In this document: in pieces, positions 50,411 to 59,461 of the stretch
How the letters are laid out: each line of letters begins with the position of its first letter
Position numbering within the stretch: the first letter of the stretch is position 1
Notes under the pieces: generated by a model
The model's input: the letters and a program-made list of their open reading frames with translations, nothing else
What the model was told of the DNA's origin: nothing
Databases searched by the model: none
Program-made: the position numbers and the translations under genes
From: JAYRZB01 sp041916675
GTDB taxonomy: Bacteria; Pseudomonadota; Alphaproteobacteria; Rhizobiales; Devosiaceae
Assembly: GCA_041916675.1 (NCBI GenBank)
Contig: JAYRZB010000001.1
Coordinates: 310,001-374,000 of the forward strand
Reading direction: 5' to 3'
Length of the DNA stretch: 64,000 bases

Positions 50411-51133
50411 TTATAGCGGGCCAGTGAGTATGGCCACCAAGGCCTCGCGCGTCGCGGGTGGATCGATGCCGCGCACAGCCCATACGTGCATATCGAGGAA
50501 ATGCGCGGTGAGCTTGAAGGCGGCGGCAAGGGATTCCGGTGCCGAGGGGGCGTTGTGGTTGGTGAGGAACGCGGGCAGAACCAGCAACCGATCGAGATAG
50601 GGTTGCGCAGCCTCGTTGGAAACGGCGCGGCCCGATTTCGGGGAGACATGGGTCAAGTCGTTTGTGACGCCAGTGGCAGCACAGGTGCTGAGATCGAGCC
50701 CGAAGCCAAGTTCATCAAGCAGGGTGAGTTCAAAACGGGCCAGGGCACGCCCCAGCGCTTCGCGATTGGTGGTGCGGTCGAGCACATCCATGGCCATGCC
50801 GAGGAGCCGGTCGTGCGGATCACGCTCGGGCAGCAGCCGCAGATGATCGCAGAGCAACTGGCAGGCATAGAGCCGCATGCGGTCGCTGATCAGGTCGGCG
50901 GCGCGGGAGTGGGTGACTTCGAGGGTGAAGGTGCCGAGGTGCTCCTCAAGGCGCGCGCGCCATGTCAATTGCACGCTGTTGCCGGCCTGCAGGGTTGCAG
51001 AGAGCTTGGAGGAGCGCCCGCCGCGCACAAGCCCAAGGCAGCGGCCACGGCCTTCGACCATGGCTTCAGCGATCACCCCGCTTTCGCCATGGCGGCGCAC
51101 GCCGATGATCAGGCCTTCCCCGGTCCATTCCAT
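50411..51133 (-). CDS. recO: DNA repair protein RecO
   Basis: RecFOR mediator that loads RecA on SSB-coated DNA. The product is 240 residues. The OB-fold N-terminus is MEWTGEGLIIGVRRHGESGV, AMVEGRGRCLGLVRGGRSSK and LQAGNSVQLTWRARLEEHLG. The helical part has RFELTLLDELGFGLDLSTCA. The zinc cysteines of some RecO proteins are not complete. It is 124 nt after era. Confidence 0.94.
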   Translation of the reverse strand: MEWTGEGLIIGVRRHGESGVIAEAMVEGRGRCLGLVRGGRSSKLSATLQAGNSVQLTWRARLEEHLGTFTLEVTHSRAADLISDRMRLYACQLLCDHLRLLPERDPHDRLLGMAMDVLDRTTNREALGRALARFELTLLDELGFGLDLSTCAATGVTNDLTHVSPKSGRAVSNEAAQPYLDRLLVLPAFLTNHNAPSAPESLAAAFKLTAHFLDMHVWAVRGIDPPATREALVAILTGPL

Positions 51134-51257
51134 GGGTTGTGACTAGCTCCTGCCACCGCAGATTTGCGCGTGCTTCTGCTCAAGGGGACGGTCGAACGGC
51201 TCCAACTTCAAGTTCTGATTCAGAGTCCGGATTTCGCCCTAAGTCATTGGGCGGGAA

Positions 51258-52160
51258 TCACTGTGTCCAGTCGAGGCCCATTTCGCGATAGCGCTCGGGG
51301 TCGTCGCCCCACTTCTCGCGCACTTTGACGAAGAGGAACAGATGAACGTTGGTTTCGAAGATTTCCATGAGTTCTGCCCGCGACTCCGCGCCGATGGCCT
51401 TGATGGTCTGCCCACCGGCGCCCAGCACGATCTTTTTGTGCGTATCGCGGGTGACATAGATCACCTGATCGATCTTGTAGGAGCCATCCTTCTGGATCTT
51501 GAAGCTCTCTGTTTCGACGGTGACGTTGTAGGGGATTTCGTCGTGGATGCGCAGGAACAGCTTTTCGCGCGTCACTTCGGCCGCCGTGATGGCCAGGGAG
51601 AGATCAGTGAGCTGATCTTCAGGAAAGTGCCAGGGACCGAGCGGGACACGTTTGGCGCACCAGTCGAGGAAATCCTGCACGCCATCGCCTTTAAGGGCCG
51701 AAATCATGAAAGTGCGTTCGAACCGGGTCAGAGCGTTGAGCTTGCCCGACAGTTCGAGCAGGGTCTCGCGCTTGACCGCGTCGACCTTGTTGAGCACCAG
51801 CACCTTGTCGTGGCGGATATTGGTCAGGCCCTCAATCAGCGCCTCAAGCTCAGGCGTGATGCCGCGCTCGGCATCGACAATCAGCGCGACAAAGTCGGCA
51901 TCGCCCGCGCCGGTCCATGCCGAGGCCACCATGGCGCGGTCCAGCCGGCGCTTGGGTGTGAAGATGCCGGGGGTATCGATGAAAACAATCTGCGCCTGAT
52001 CAAGCGTGACGACGCCACGGATCTGGGCGCGCGTGGTCTGGGCCTTGTGGGTGACGATGGAAACCTTGGTGCCCACCAGGGAATTGAGCAGGGTCGACTT
52101 GCCGGCATTGGGCGCGCCGACCAGGGCGACGAAGCCACAGCTGGTTTGAGCCTCAGTCAT
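51258..52160 (-). CDS. era: GTPase Era
   Basis: Ribosome-assembly GTPase that binds the 3' end of 16S rRNA. The product is 300 residues. G-motifs: GAPNAGKSTLLNSLVG (G1), IDTPGIF (G3), LVLNKVDAVKRE (G4) and ISALKGDGV (G5). The C-terminal KH domain contains VIYVTRDTHKKIVLGAGGQT. It overlaps rnc by 4 nt (ATGA), the standard coupling. Confidence 0.97.
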   Translation of the reverse strand: MTEAQTSCGFVALVGAPNAGKSTLLNSLVGTKVSIVTHKAQTTRAQIRGVVTLDQAQIVFIDTPGIFTPKRRLDRAMVASAWTGAGDADFVALIVDAERGITPELEALIEGLTNIRHDKVLVLNKVDAVKRETLLELSGKLNALTRFERTFMISALKGDGVQDFLDWCAKRVPLGPWHFPEDQLTDLSLAITAAEVTREKLFLRIHDEIPYNVTVETESFKIQKDGSYKIDQVIYVTRDTHKKIVLGAGGQTIKAIGAESRAELMEIFETNVHLFLFVKVREKWGDDPERYREMGLDWTQ

Positions 52161-52864
52161 CGCGTTTCCTTCCAGACGTTTTCGCGCACCAGGAATTTCT
52201 CGGCTGCCTTGTGCTCAGCCAGTTTCTTTGATGGGCCGGTGGCACTGGTGGGCTCGAAACCCTTCAAATGCACCGCAATGGTGAATTCGGGCGCATGATC
52301 GGGGCCGGTGCGCTCGACAAGCACGTAGTCGGGCGGCTCAAGGCCCCTGCCCTGCGCCCACTCCTGCAGCGTGGTCTTGGCATCGGCACTGACGGCACCG
52401 GAGCGGTTGACGAAGTCGCCGAAAAACCGCTCGATCAGTTCGAAAGCGCGCCCCAGCCCGCCATCGAGATAGATGGCGCCAATCACCGCTTCGGCCACAT
52501 CGCCGAGAATTGCATCCTTGTCCGCGCCGCCCGTGCGCGCTTCGCTTTCGCCGAGGTTAAGTTCGGAGCCAAGGTCCAGTTCGCGGGCAATCGCGGCACA
52601 GGTTTCCTTGCGCACAAGGGTGTTGAGTGAGCGGGAAAGCTCGCCTTCATTGGATTTGGGCATGCGCCGGTAAAGAATTTCGGCAACGACGAGCCCGAGC
52701 ACACGATCGCCGAGAAATTCCAGGCGCTGATAGGACCGCTCGATGCGCTTGGCGGGCGAGACGGCGCTCGAATGCGTCAGCGCGCGATCCAGAAGGTCCG
52801 GGTCTGCAAAGCGGTACCCCAGACGGGCCTCCAGCTTCTGATGTGCCCGGCCTTTTTGGATCAT
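52157..52864 (-). CDS. rnc: Ribonuclease III
   Basis: Double-strand-specific endoribonuclease for rRNA processing. The product is 235 residues. The signature YQRLEFLGDRVLGLVVAEIL carries the catalytic Glu/Asp, and GDVAEAVIGAIYLDGG the second site. The dsRNA-binding domain is at the C-terminus (KTTLQEWAQGRGLEPPDYVL, GPSKKLAEHKAAEKFL). The ATG at 52864 overlaps the lepB stop by 4 nt; a longer in-frame form would run back into lepB. Confidence 0.96.
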   Translation of the reverse strand: MIQKGRAHQKLEARLGYRFADPDLLDRALTHSSAVSPAKRIERSYQRLEFLGDRVLGLVVAEILYRRMPKSNEGELSRSLNTLVRKETCAAIARELDLGSELNLGESEARTGGADKDAILGDVAEAVIGAIYLDGGLGRAFELIERFFGDFVNRSGAVSADAKTTLQEWAQGRGLEPPDYVLVERTGPDHAPEFTIAVHLKGFEPTSATGPSKKLAEHKAAEKFLVRENVWKETR

Positions 52865-53619
52865 TGATAGACTGACTGGAACATGCGGTCCCAGCGGACA
52901 TTGGCAGGCCACTGCCAAAGCTGCCAGGGCGGAATGTTGCCGTTGATCGAGAAGAACCGAGCCTCGGCCTTGCCCACCAGATTGCCGTAGGGCACGTAGC
53001 CCACGGCGCTGAGCACGCGGCTATCCTGAGAGCGGTCGCGGTTGTCGCCCATCATAAAGTAGTGCCCGGCAGGCACGACATAGGCGCTGGTATTATCGAG
53101 CGGGCCGGTGTCGGAAATCTCCTGGATGGTGTGAACCACCCCGTTGGGCAGGGTTTCCTTGTAGAGCTTGACCGGAACCGTCTGGTTGTAGCTGTCGGTA
53201 TCAGTGCCCTCGCCGATCAGCTCGCGCTGCACCGGGGTGCCGTTGATGTTGAGGATGCCATCGATGACCTGGATGGTGTCGCCGGGCAGGCCGATGACAC
53301 GCTTAATGTAATCCTCATCGGAAATATTATGGAAGACCGCAATATCGCCGCGGTTCGGCTCGCGCCCCATGATGCGACCGTTGAAGGGCACCGGGAGCGG
53401 GAAAGAATACTTGCCAAAACCCCAGACGAATTTGTTGGCCACGAAATAATCGCCGATCATCAGCGTGGATTGCATCGAGGCGGTCGGGATCGAGAACGGC
53501 TGATAGAGGAAAGTGCGGAAAATCACCGCAATCAGCAGCGCCTCGATGATGACGACCACTGTTTCCCACAGCTCGCTGCGGCCAGCCTTTTTCCCGGCTT
53601 TCGACATAGGTTGGCTCAT
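52861..53619 (-). CDS. lepB: Signal peptidase I
   Basis: Inner-membrane serine protease that removes Sec and Tat signal peptides. The product is 252 residues with one N-terminal helix (WETVVVIIEALLIAVIFRTF). The catalytic Ser is in FSIPTASMQSTLMIGDYF, and the catalytic Lys in DEDYIKRVIGLPGDTI. The C-terminal boxes include HYFMMGDNRDRSQDSR. GGGAAG precedes the ATG at 53619. It is followed by overlapping rnc and era. Confidence 0.96.
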   Translation of the reverse strand: MSQPMSKAGKKAGRSELWETVVVIIEALLIAVIFRTFLYQPFSIPTASMQSTLMIGDYFVANKFVWGFGKYSFPLPVPFNGRIMGREPNRGDIAVFHNISDEDYIKRVIGLPGDTIQVIDGILNINGTPVQRELIGEGTDTDSYNQTVPVKLYKETLPNGVVHTIQEISDTGPLDNTSAYVVPAGHYFMMGDNRDRSQDSRVLSAVGYVPYGNLVGKAEARFFSINGNIPPWQLWQWPANVRWDRMFQSVYQ

Positions 53620-53646
53620 TTCTTCCCTGTTAGGTTCCGGCTGTGG

Positions 53647-54066
53647 TTAAGCCAGCGGTGAGGTCTGGTCAATCGGCAGCGCTTCAATGATGACGAAGGC
53701 CTGCGCCATGCCGCCATCATCGGTGATGGTCAGGTGGATATGTGGGGCCATGCCCTTGGGCACAAGGCGTTGGAGAATTTTGGCGGCGCCGTTGGTCAGT
53801 TGCATAGTGGGTTTGCCGCTCGGCAGGTTGACCACGCCCATGTCGCGCCAGTACACGCCGAAATTAAGGCCGGTGCCGAGCGCCTTCGAACAGGCCTCCT
53901 TGGCGGCAAAGCGCTTGGCATAGGAGGCGGCGCGCTGGGCCCGGCGGTCGGACTTGCGGCGTTCGATCTCGGTGAAGCAGCGATTGGTGAAGCGCTCGCC
54001 ATAACGGTCCAGGGTCTTTTGCACCCTGCCGATGTCACAAAGATCGTTGCCGATGCCGATGATCAT
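53647..54066 (-). CDS. acpS: Holo-[acyl-carrier-protein] synthase
   Basis: Adds 4'-phosphopantetheine to ACP. The product is 139 residues. The family motifs are MIIGIGNDLCDIGRVQKTLD (metal Asp) and YAKRFAAKEACSKALGTGL (metal Glu), then MGVVNLPSGKPTM. The ATG at 54066 overlaps the pyrE stop by 4 nt. An in-frame upstream extension lies antisense-like within pyrE and is not real. Confidence 0.96.
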   Translation of the reverse strand: MIIGIGNDLCDIGRVQKTLDRYGERFTNRCFTEIERRKSDRRAQRAASYAKRFAAKEACSKALGTGLNFGVYWRDMGVVNLPSGKPTMQLTNGAAKILQRLVPKGMAPHIHLTITDDGGMAQAFVIIEALPIDQTSPLA

Positions 54067-54647
54067 GAAAGGCCCCGGCTGCCCGGCTTGACGGCCGGCA
54101 GGGCTGCCAGTTCGGGCGGCAGGTTGTCGGCCGGATAGGCGGGCACCTTGAACGAGGCCAGCGAAACCAGCGGCACGCCGATATCGACCTCGCCGCCCGA
54201 CCGATCGATGAGGCAGGCGCCGGCGATGACATCGGCTCCGAGCGCGCGCAGGCAGGAAATGCACTCGCCAATCGACAGGCCGGTGGAAACGATATCCTCG
54301 ACCACGATGACCTTTTCGCCCTGGGCGATCTGGAAGCCGCGGCGCAGCTCGAAGTGGCCATCGACACGCTCGGTGTAGATGGCGGGCACGCCAAGGTGGC
54401 GGGCCGTTTCATAGCCCGGAATGATGCCGCCGACCGCGGGCGAGACCACCTGCGAGACCTTGCCAAAGCCTTCGGCGCGGATCTTTTCGGCCAGAGCCCG
54501 GCAGAGCACTTCGGCCTTGGCGGGGTACATGAATACCTTGGCCTTTTGCAGGAAGATCGGCGAGCGCAACCCCGATGAGAGGATGAAATGCCCTTCCAGC
54601 ATGGCGCCGCAATCCTTGAAGACCGACAAGACCTCGGAGGTGTTCAA
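54063..54647 (-). CDS. pyrE: Orotate phosphoribosyltransferase
   Basis: Converts orotate and PRPP to OMP in pyrimidine synthesis. The product is 194 residues. It has CGAMLEGHFILSSGLRSPIF, VVSPAVGGIIPGYETARHL and the PRPP-binding loop KVIVVEDIVSTGLSIGECI. I place the start at a TTG (54647) with AGGGA just upstream, whose last two bases begin the rsh TGA stop. This gives the usual family length and N-terminus (NTSEVLSVFKDCG). It is coupled to both neighbours. Confidence 0.94.
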   Translation of the reverse strand: MNTSEVLSVFKDCGAMLEGHFILSSGLRSPIFLQKAKVFMYPAKAEVLCRALAEKIRAEGFGKVSQVVSPAVGGIIPGYETARHLGVPAIYTERVDGHFELRRGFQIAQGEKVIVVEDIVSTGLSIGECISCLRALGADVIAGACLIDRSGGEVDIGVPLVSLASFKVPAYPADNLPPELAALPAVKPGSRGLS

Positions 54648-56920
54648 TTCAATGTCCCTTCGTTTTCCGGCTGGCCCCACTCGAGCATCGAAATGGCGCT
54701 GGCTTCGGCCACCGTGGCGCGCTGCACGCCCGACAGGCCTGTTGTACGTTTGAGCGTTGCCAGCACATCGGTCAACTGCGCGAGGTCACGGACTTCGATT
54801 TCGAACACCAATTGGTGGAAATCGGGCGACACCATGCGCATCGAGAGATTGTTGATATTGGCGTGGCATGCCGCAATTGCCGAGGAAACCTGGGCCAGAG
54901 AGCCGGGCTTGTTCACCGAAAGCATGGAGATGACGCAGGAATAGTTGCGCTCGTCACCATCAGGAATATCCCAGCGCACGTCGATCCAGGCGACATCCGA
55001 ATCATGCAGTTCGGTCAGCGCATCGGAGTGGATGGGATAGACCATCATCGGGCTGTCAGGCCGCAGGATGCCGACCAGCCGGTCGCCGGGCACGACGCCT
55101 TCGGGTGATACCATGACCGGCATGTTGAAGTTGAGCTGCTTCATGGCTTCTTTGGCATTGGGGCCTGACGATTGGCCCCCGGGCACGCGGAACTTGAAAA
55201 GGTTTGTCGCCCGCAGCACAAACCAGCCTTCGGCGGTGTCCGCCACCGGCAGATCGATCTTGCGGCGCTTGCGGCGCAGGCCCTTGAGCGTTGCCAGTTC
55301 ATCGGCGAGCAGATCGGCATTGATCTTGCCCTCGCCGATGGCCACCAGCATATCGCGCTTGCTCGGATGCCCGAGTACCTCGGCCAACGTCTTGGCTTCC
55401 TCGTCGTCGAGCGTGGTTCCCTCGCGGTCGAGCAGCATTGAGACGACGTGCTCGCCCAGCGCCTGTGCCCGCTGCTGGGCGGCCATGCGCACGGCGCGCC
55501 GGATGGCGGCGCGGGCCTTGCCGGTGGCCGCAATGCTCTCCCAGTTCGAGGGCGGCAGATGGTTCTGATCGCGGATGATCTCGACCTCATCGCCCGAGCG
55601 CAACTGGGTGATCAGCGGCATGATGGCACCGTTGATCTTGGCACCGACGCAGGTGTCGCCGATATCGGTATGCAGCGCATAGGCGAAATCGATCGGCGTG
55701 GCGCCGCGTGGCAGGGCGATGAGCCGCCCGCGCGGGGAGAAACAGAACACCTGATCCTGGAAGAGTTCGAGCTTGGTGTATTCGAGAAACTCCTGGCTCG
55801 ACGCGCCGGCGGTGAGGTGTGAAATGGTGTTGCGCAGCCAGATGAAAGCCTTGCTCTCGCCCTCGAGCCGCCCGAGATCGGCGGTAGCGCCCTCCTTGTA
55901 GAGGGCGTGGGCAGCAATGCCATATTCGGCCACCTTGTGCATCTCTTCGGTTCGGATCTGCAGTTCGGCGCGCTGGCGGCCCGGACCCACGATGGTGGTG
56001 TGGATCGAACGGTAGTCGTTATGCTTGGGGACCGAAATATAGTCCTTGAAGCGACCAGGCACGACCTTCCAGCTGGTGTGCACCACGCCAAGGGTGCGGT
56101 AGCATTCCTCCACAGTCTTGACGATGACGCGGAAGCCGATGATGTCTGAGAGCTGTTCGAGCGCAATCGACTGGCGTTCGATCTTGGTGAAGATCGACCA
56201 GGCTGATTTCAGCCGCGCGCTGACCCGCGCCTCGATCCCCTCCTCCTTAAGCCGCTCCGACAGCTCCGCCTTGATGGTGGCGATTGTCTCGGCGTACTCG
56301 GACTGCATTTCACCCAGGCGGGCGGTGATGGCGTCGTAGTGCTCGGGCTGAAGAATCTTGAACGAGAGATTTTCGAGCTCGGAGCGCATGTCCTGCATGC
56401 CCATGCGCCCGGCCAGGGGCGCATAGATATCCATCGTCTCCTGCGCGATGCGCGCGCGTTTGGAGGCGGGCATGAAATCGAGTGTGCGCATGTTGTGCAG
56501 GCGGTCGGCGAGCTTGACAAGCAGAACCCGCACATCCTCCGAAATCGCCAGCAGCAGCTTGCGCAGGTTTTCCGCCTGCGCTTCCTCACGAGACACAAGG
56601 TTGAGCCGCTCGATCTTGGTCAGGCCGTCGACGATGGCGCCAATCTCGGAACCGAAAAGCTGATCGATCTCGGCCCGCGTGGCGTCCGTGTCTTCAATGG
56701 TGTCGTGAAGCAGCGCGACTGCAATGGTGGCATCATCGAGCTTGAGATCGGTCAGGATGGCCGCAACTTCGAGCGGATGGGCAAAGTAAGGGTCGCCGGA
56801 GGCGCGCTTTTGCGTGCCATGCTTCTGCATGGCGTAGACATAGGCCCTGTTCAGAAGCGACTCGTTCACGTTCGGATTGTAGGCCGCAACCCGCTCAACG
56901 AGTTCGAATTGACGCATCAT
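54644..56920 (-). CDS. rsh: Bifunctional (p)ppGpp synthetase/hydrolase (RelA/SpoT homologue)
   Basis: The single long RSH enzyme typical of alphaproteobacteria; 758 residues. The HD hydrolase domain is in GDPYFAHPLEVAAIL and ALLHDTIEDTDATRAE; the synthetase domain has DIIGFRVIVKTVEECYRTLG and FKDYISVPKHNDYRSIHTTI. TGS (VFCFSPRGRLIALPRGATPI) and a C-terminal ACT domain (CVISMLSVNKPGSLAQVSSA) follow. Both catalytic halves look intact, so it should make and break (p)ppGpp. It lies between rpoZ and pyrE. Confidence 0.96.
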   Translation of the reverse strand: MMRQFELVERVAAYNPNVNESLLNRAYVYAMQKHGTQKRASGDPYFAHPLEVAAILTDLKLDDATIAVALLHDTIEDTDATRAEIDQLFGSEIGAIVDGLTKIERLNLVSREEAQAENLRKLLLAISEDVRVLLVKLADRLHNMRTLDFMPASKRARIAQETMDIYAPLAGRMGMQDMRSELENLSFKILQPEHYDAITARLGEMQSEYAETIATIKAELSERLKEEGIEARVSARLKSAWSIFTKIERQSIALEQLSDIIGFRVIVKTVEECYRTLGVVHTSWKVVPGRFKDYISVPKHNDYRSIHTTIVGPGRQRAELQIRTEEMHKVAEYGIAAHALYKEGATADLGRLEGESKAFIWLRNTISHLTAGASSQEFLEYTKLELFQDQVFCFSPRGRLIALPRGATPIDFAYALHTDIGDTCVGAKINGAIMPLITQLRSGDEVEIIRDQNHLPPSNWESIAATGKARAAIRRAVRMAAQQRAQALGEHVVSMLLDREGTTLDDEEAKTLAEVLGHPSKRDMLVAIGEGKINADLLADELATLKGLRRKRRKIDLPVADTAEGWFVLRATNLFKFRVPGGQSSGPNAKEAMKQLNFNMPVMVSPEGVVPGDRLVGILRPDSPMMVYPIHSDALTELHDSDVAWIDVRWDIPDGDERNYSCVISMLSVNKPGSLAQVSSAIAACHANINNLSMRMVSPDFHQLVFEIEVRDLAQLTDVLATLKRTTGLSGVQRATVAEASAISMLEWGQPENEGTLN

Positions 56921-56970
56921 GGATTGGGCCGCGCTCCTTGCGGCGGGTCAGTGCAATCGTTGAGGGCAAC

Positions 56971-57001
56971 AAAAAAGGCGCCGGACATATCCGACGCCTT
57001 T
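56971..57001 (-). terminator. Rho-independent terminator downstream of rpoZ
   Basis: On the minus strand AAAGGCG-T-CGGA, loop TATG, TCCG-G-CGCCTTTTTT: a stem with one mismatch and a run of six Ts. It separates rpoZ from rsh, so rsh probably has its own promoter in this gap or depends on read-through. Confidence 0.8.
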
Positions 57002-57028
57002 GAAGATATAGGCCAAACCGGCCCGGGA

Positions 57029-57388
57029 TCAATCGTCCCGGCGTTCCGGCGGAGCCAAATTCTCGATGCCACGCAGCAATTCGTCTTCGCTCATGGTGTC
57101 GAAGCTATCGCCGTCATCTGCGTCGAGCAGCGGGGCGGCATGAGCTTCGGGCTCATCCACTTCGACATACTTCTGCAGCGAGTGGATCAGATCCTCCCGC
57201 AGGTCTTCCGGCGAAATGGCGGCATCGCCGATTTCACGCAGGGCGACAACCGGGTTCTTGTCGTTGTCACGATCAACGGTGATCTGTGCACCGGCCGAAA
57301 TCATACGGGCTCGGTGCGCAGCCATGAGGACGAGATCAAAGCGATTGTCGATCTTGTCAATGCAGTCTTCAACGGTGACGCGGGCCAC
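57029..57388 (-). CDS. rpoZ: DNA-directed RNA polymerase subunit omega
   Basis: Assembles RNA polymerase and helps bind ppGpp. The product is 119 residues: ARVTVEDCIDKIDNRFDLVL, AAHRARMISAGAQITVDRDN and NPVVALREIGDAAISPEDLR. An acidic tail (LLDADDGDSFDTMSEDELLR) makes it longer than E. coli omega. I chose the GTG at 57388, preceded by GGAGA and giving the family start [M]ARVTVEDC; a GTG at 57400 is also in frame. Confidence 0.94.
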   Translation of the reverse strand: MARVTVEDCIDKIDNRFDLVLMAAHRARMISAGAQITVDRDNDKNPVVALREIGDAAISPEDLREDLIHSLQKYVEVDEPEAHAAPLLDADDGDSFDTMSEDELLRGIENLAPPERRDD

Positions 57389-57633
57389 GGACGTCTCCAC
57401 ATTTTTCGGGTTAGGGGCGGTTCATACACGAGCAACCCCGCCGACACAAGGTCTACATCGAACCGCGTTTTTCGGCCGATGTGAACGTTAACCCTGTTCC
57501 GTGACGAAAAAGTCACACGGCGGAATTTATTATTGAAATCCGCAACTTACATGAGATTGAACAATGATTGTGTTTAGAATGTACTTAATCAGTCCTTGAC
57601 AAGGCCATGTAACAGGCGCGAAGAGCTTTTTTT

Positions 57634-57655
57634 GGAAGGATGCGCAGATCCTTCC
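57634..57655. other. Perfect 8-bp stem-loop in the NYN gene leader
   Basis: GGAAGGAT, loop GCGCAG, ATCCTTCC, directly preceded by seven Ts on the plus strand and about 86 nt before the NYN start. The T-run is on the wrong side for a plus-strand terminator. It lies in the 353-bp gap 57389-57741, which also has a TTGACA at 57596-57601 and a small GTGAC/GTCAC hairpin, but no convincing gene. Confidence 0.5.
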
Positions 57656-57741
57656 GCTGAACGCAGCGAACCATTCGCAATGTATTTGAAATTTGCGCTG
57701 GGCAGCAGCCGTGACCGGCCGCTCCAGCTTGGAGATAACGT

Positions 57742-58314
57742 ATGCCGATTGATCCGCGAGAAAAGGTTGTGCTGTTCATCGATGGGGCGAATCTTTACGC
57801 CACCTCCAAGGCTATTGGAGTTGATATCGATTACAGGCGCCTGCTAGCAGAATTTCAGAGCAAGGCTTACTTGCTCCGTGCCTACTACTACACCGCCCTG
57901 GTGGAAGATCAGGAATATTCCTCGATCCGTCCTCTGATTGACTGGCTCGACTACAACGGATTCACCGTTGTGACTAAGCCGGCCAAGGAATTTACCGATG
58001 CCAGCGGGCGTCGGAAGATCAAGGGCAATATGGACATCGAACTCACGGTCGATGCCCTTGAGATGGCATCGCATTTCGATCACATGGTGCTGTTCTCCGG
58101 TGACGGCGACTTCACCGCCCTGGTGGCTGCATTGCAGCGCCGTGGCAAGCGCGTGACCGTGGTTTCGACGCTCACCACCTCCACACCGATGATTGCAGAC
58201 GATCTGCGCCGGCAGGCCGACTTCTTCATTGATGTTGCCGATCTGGCCAAGACCGTCGGCCGTCCGCCTGCGGTTGACCGCAGCATGGCGCGCACCGAGG
58301 ATGTGGATCGCTGA
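57742..58314 (+). CDS. NYN-domain (LabA/DUF88-like) protein
   Basis: PIN-like fold protein, often an RNase; 190 residues. Acidic metal-site residues: VVLFIDGANLYATSKAIGVD (first Asp), KGNMDIELTVDALEMA (second) and MVLFSGDGDFTALVAALQRR (third). Then GKRVTVVSTLTTSTPMIADD and a polar tail. The LabA-like form is common in alphaproteobacteria. It is monocistronic or leads into the uracil-DNA glycosylase gene 24 nt later. Confidence 0.9.
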   Translation: MPIDPREKVVLFIDGANLYATSKAIGVDIDYRRLLAEFQSKAYLLRAYYYTALVEDQEYSSIRPLIDWLDYNGFTVVTKPAKEFTDASGRRKIKGNMDIELTVDALEMASHFDHMVLFSGDGDFTALVAALQRRGKRVTVVSTLTTSTPMIADDLRRQADFFIDVADLAKTVGRPPAVDRSMARTEDVDR

Positions 58315-58338
58315 GTCGATCCACAATCCGAGACTGCC

Positions 58339-58977
58339 TTGCCAGAGACTGATCCGCCGCACGATTGCCCGCTCTGCCCTCGCCTGGTCGAGTTCCGCAA
58401 TCAGAACCGGGCTCAGTTCCCAGACTGGCATAACGCCCCGGTGCCGAACTGGGGCGATGCAGACCCAAAACTGCTGGTCGTGGGGCTCGCCCCCGGCCTG
58501 CGGGGGGCCAATCGCACCGGGCGGCCGTTTACCGGCGACTATGCCGGGGATCTGCTCTACGCCACTCTGCAGAAATTCGGCCTCGCCGTGGGCGACTATG
58601 CCCAATCGGCCGATGACGGACTATCGCTCCGGCAGGTGCTGATCGTGAATGCGGTGCGCTGTGTGCCGCCGCAGAACAAGCCAACCGGCCCCGAAATCGT
58701 CACCTGCCGACGCTTTTTGAAGAACACCTTCGCCGCCAATCCGCAGGCCAGAGCTTACCTGGCGCTTGGCCGTATCGCCCATGACAGCCTGCTTTCGACG
58801 CTGGGCGAACGCCGGGCCGCATTTCCTTTCGGGCATGGCAATCAGCACAGGCTCGGTAATGGTGCGGTGCTGGTCGATAGCTATCACTGCTCGCGCTACA
58901 ACACCAATACAGGCGTGCTGACAACGGCCATGTTCGAAGATGTGGTGGGCAAGGCTGCGGCGCTGGCGCGCGGCTAG
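58339..58977 (+). CDS. Uracil-DNA glycosylase, family 5 (UDGb)
   Basis: Base-excision repair glycosylase that removes uracil, and in this family also hypoxanthine and related lesions. The product is 212 residues. CPLCPRLVEFR supplies two of the Fe-S cysteines; VVGLAPGLRGANRTGRPFTG is motif 1 of family 5, and VNAVRCVPPQNKPTGPEIVT with TCRRF holds more cysteines. DSYHCSRYNTNTG is the C-terminal motif. The start is a TTG because no ATG is suitably placed. Confidence 0.9.
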   Translation: MPETDPPHDCPLCPRLVEFRNQNRAQFPDWHNAPVPNWGDADPKLLVVGLAPGLRGANRTGRPFTGDYAGDLLYATLQKFGLAVGDYAQSADDGLSLRQVLIVNAVRCVPPQNKPTGPEIVTCRRFLKNTFAANPQARAYLALGRIAHDSLLSTLGERRAAFPFGHGNQHRLGNGAVLVDSYHCSRYNTNTGVLTTAMFEDVVGKAAALARG

Positions 58978-59453
58978 TTCTGCTTCATCAGCCGCGATTT
59001 CTCACGGTTCCAGTCGCGGTTCTTTTCGACTTCGCGCTTGTCGTAATTCTTCTTGCCCTTGGCCAGACCAATCAGCACTTTGGCAAAGCCCTGATCGTTG
59101 AAATAGAGCTTGAGCGGCACGATGGTGTTGCCGCCGCGCGTGACATCGCTGGACAGGCGGGCCAGTTCCTTGCGGGAAACAAGCAGTTTGCGGCGGCGCT
59201 TTTCGGCGTGATTGAAGCGGTTGGCCTGCAGGTATTCGGGGATATAGGAATTGATCAGCCAGAGCTCGCCCTCTTCCGGCGAGGCGTAGGATTCGGTGAT
59301 CTGCGCCTTGCCCAGACGCAACGATTTGACCTCGGTGCCGGTCAACACAATGCCGGCCTCGATGGTATCAAGAATTTCATAGTCGTAGCGGGCGCGCCGG
59401 TTTTCGGCGACCGGGCCGTGGCTGATCAGCCCCTTGCCCTTTTCCTTGGCCAT
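58974..59453 (-). CDS. smpB: SsrA-binding protein SmpB
   Basis: Binds tmRNA and delivers it to stalled ribosomes. The product is 159 residues. It has GPVAENRRARYDYEILDTIE, GIVLTGTEVKSLRLGKAQIT, ESYASPEEGELWLINSYIPEY and the basic tail KGKKNYDKREVEKNRDWNRE. It is 8 nt downstream of dapA, the common alphaproteobacterial pairing; its stop overlaps that of the convergent glycosylase gene. Confidence 0.96.
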   Translation of the reverse strand: MAKEKGKGLISHGPVAENRRARYDYEILDTIEAGIVLTGTEVKSLRLGKAQITESYASPEEGELWLINSYIPEYLQANRFNHAEKRRRKLLVSRKELARLSSDVTRGGNTIVPLKLYFNDQGFAKVLIGLAKGKKNYDKREVEKNRDWNREKSRLMKQN

Positions 59454-59461
59454 CTTGGTTC

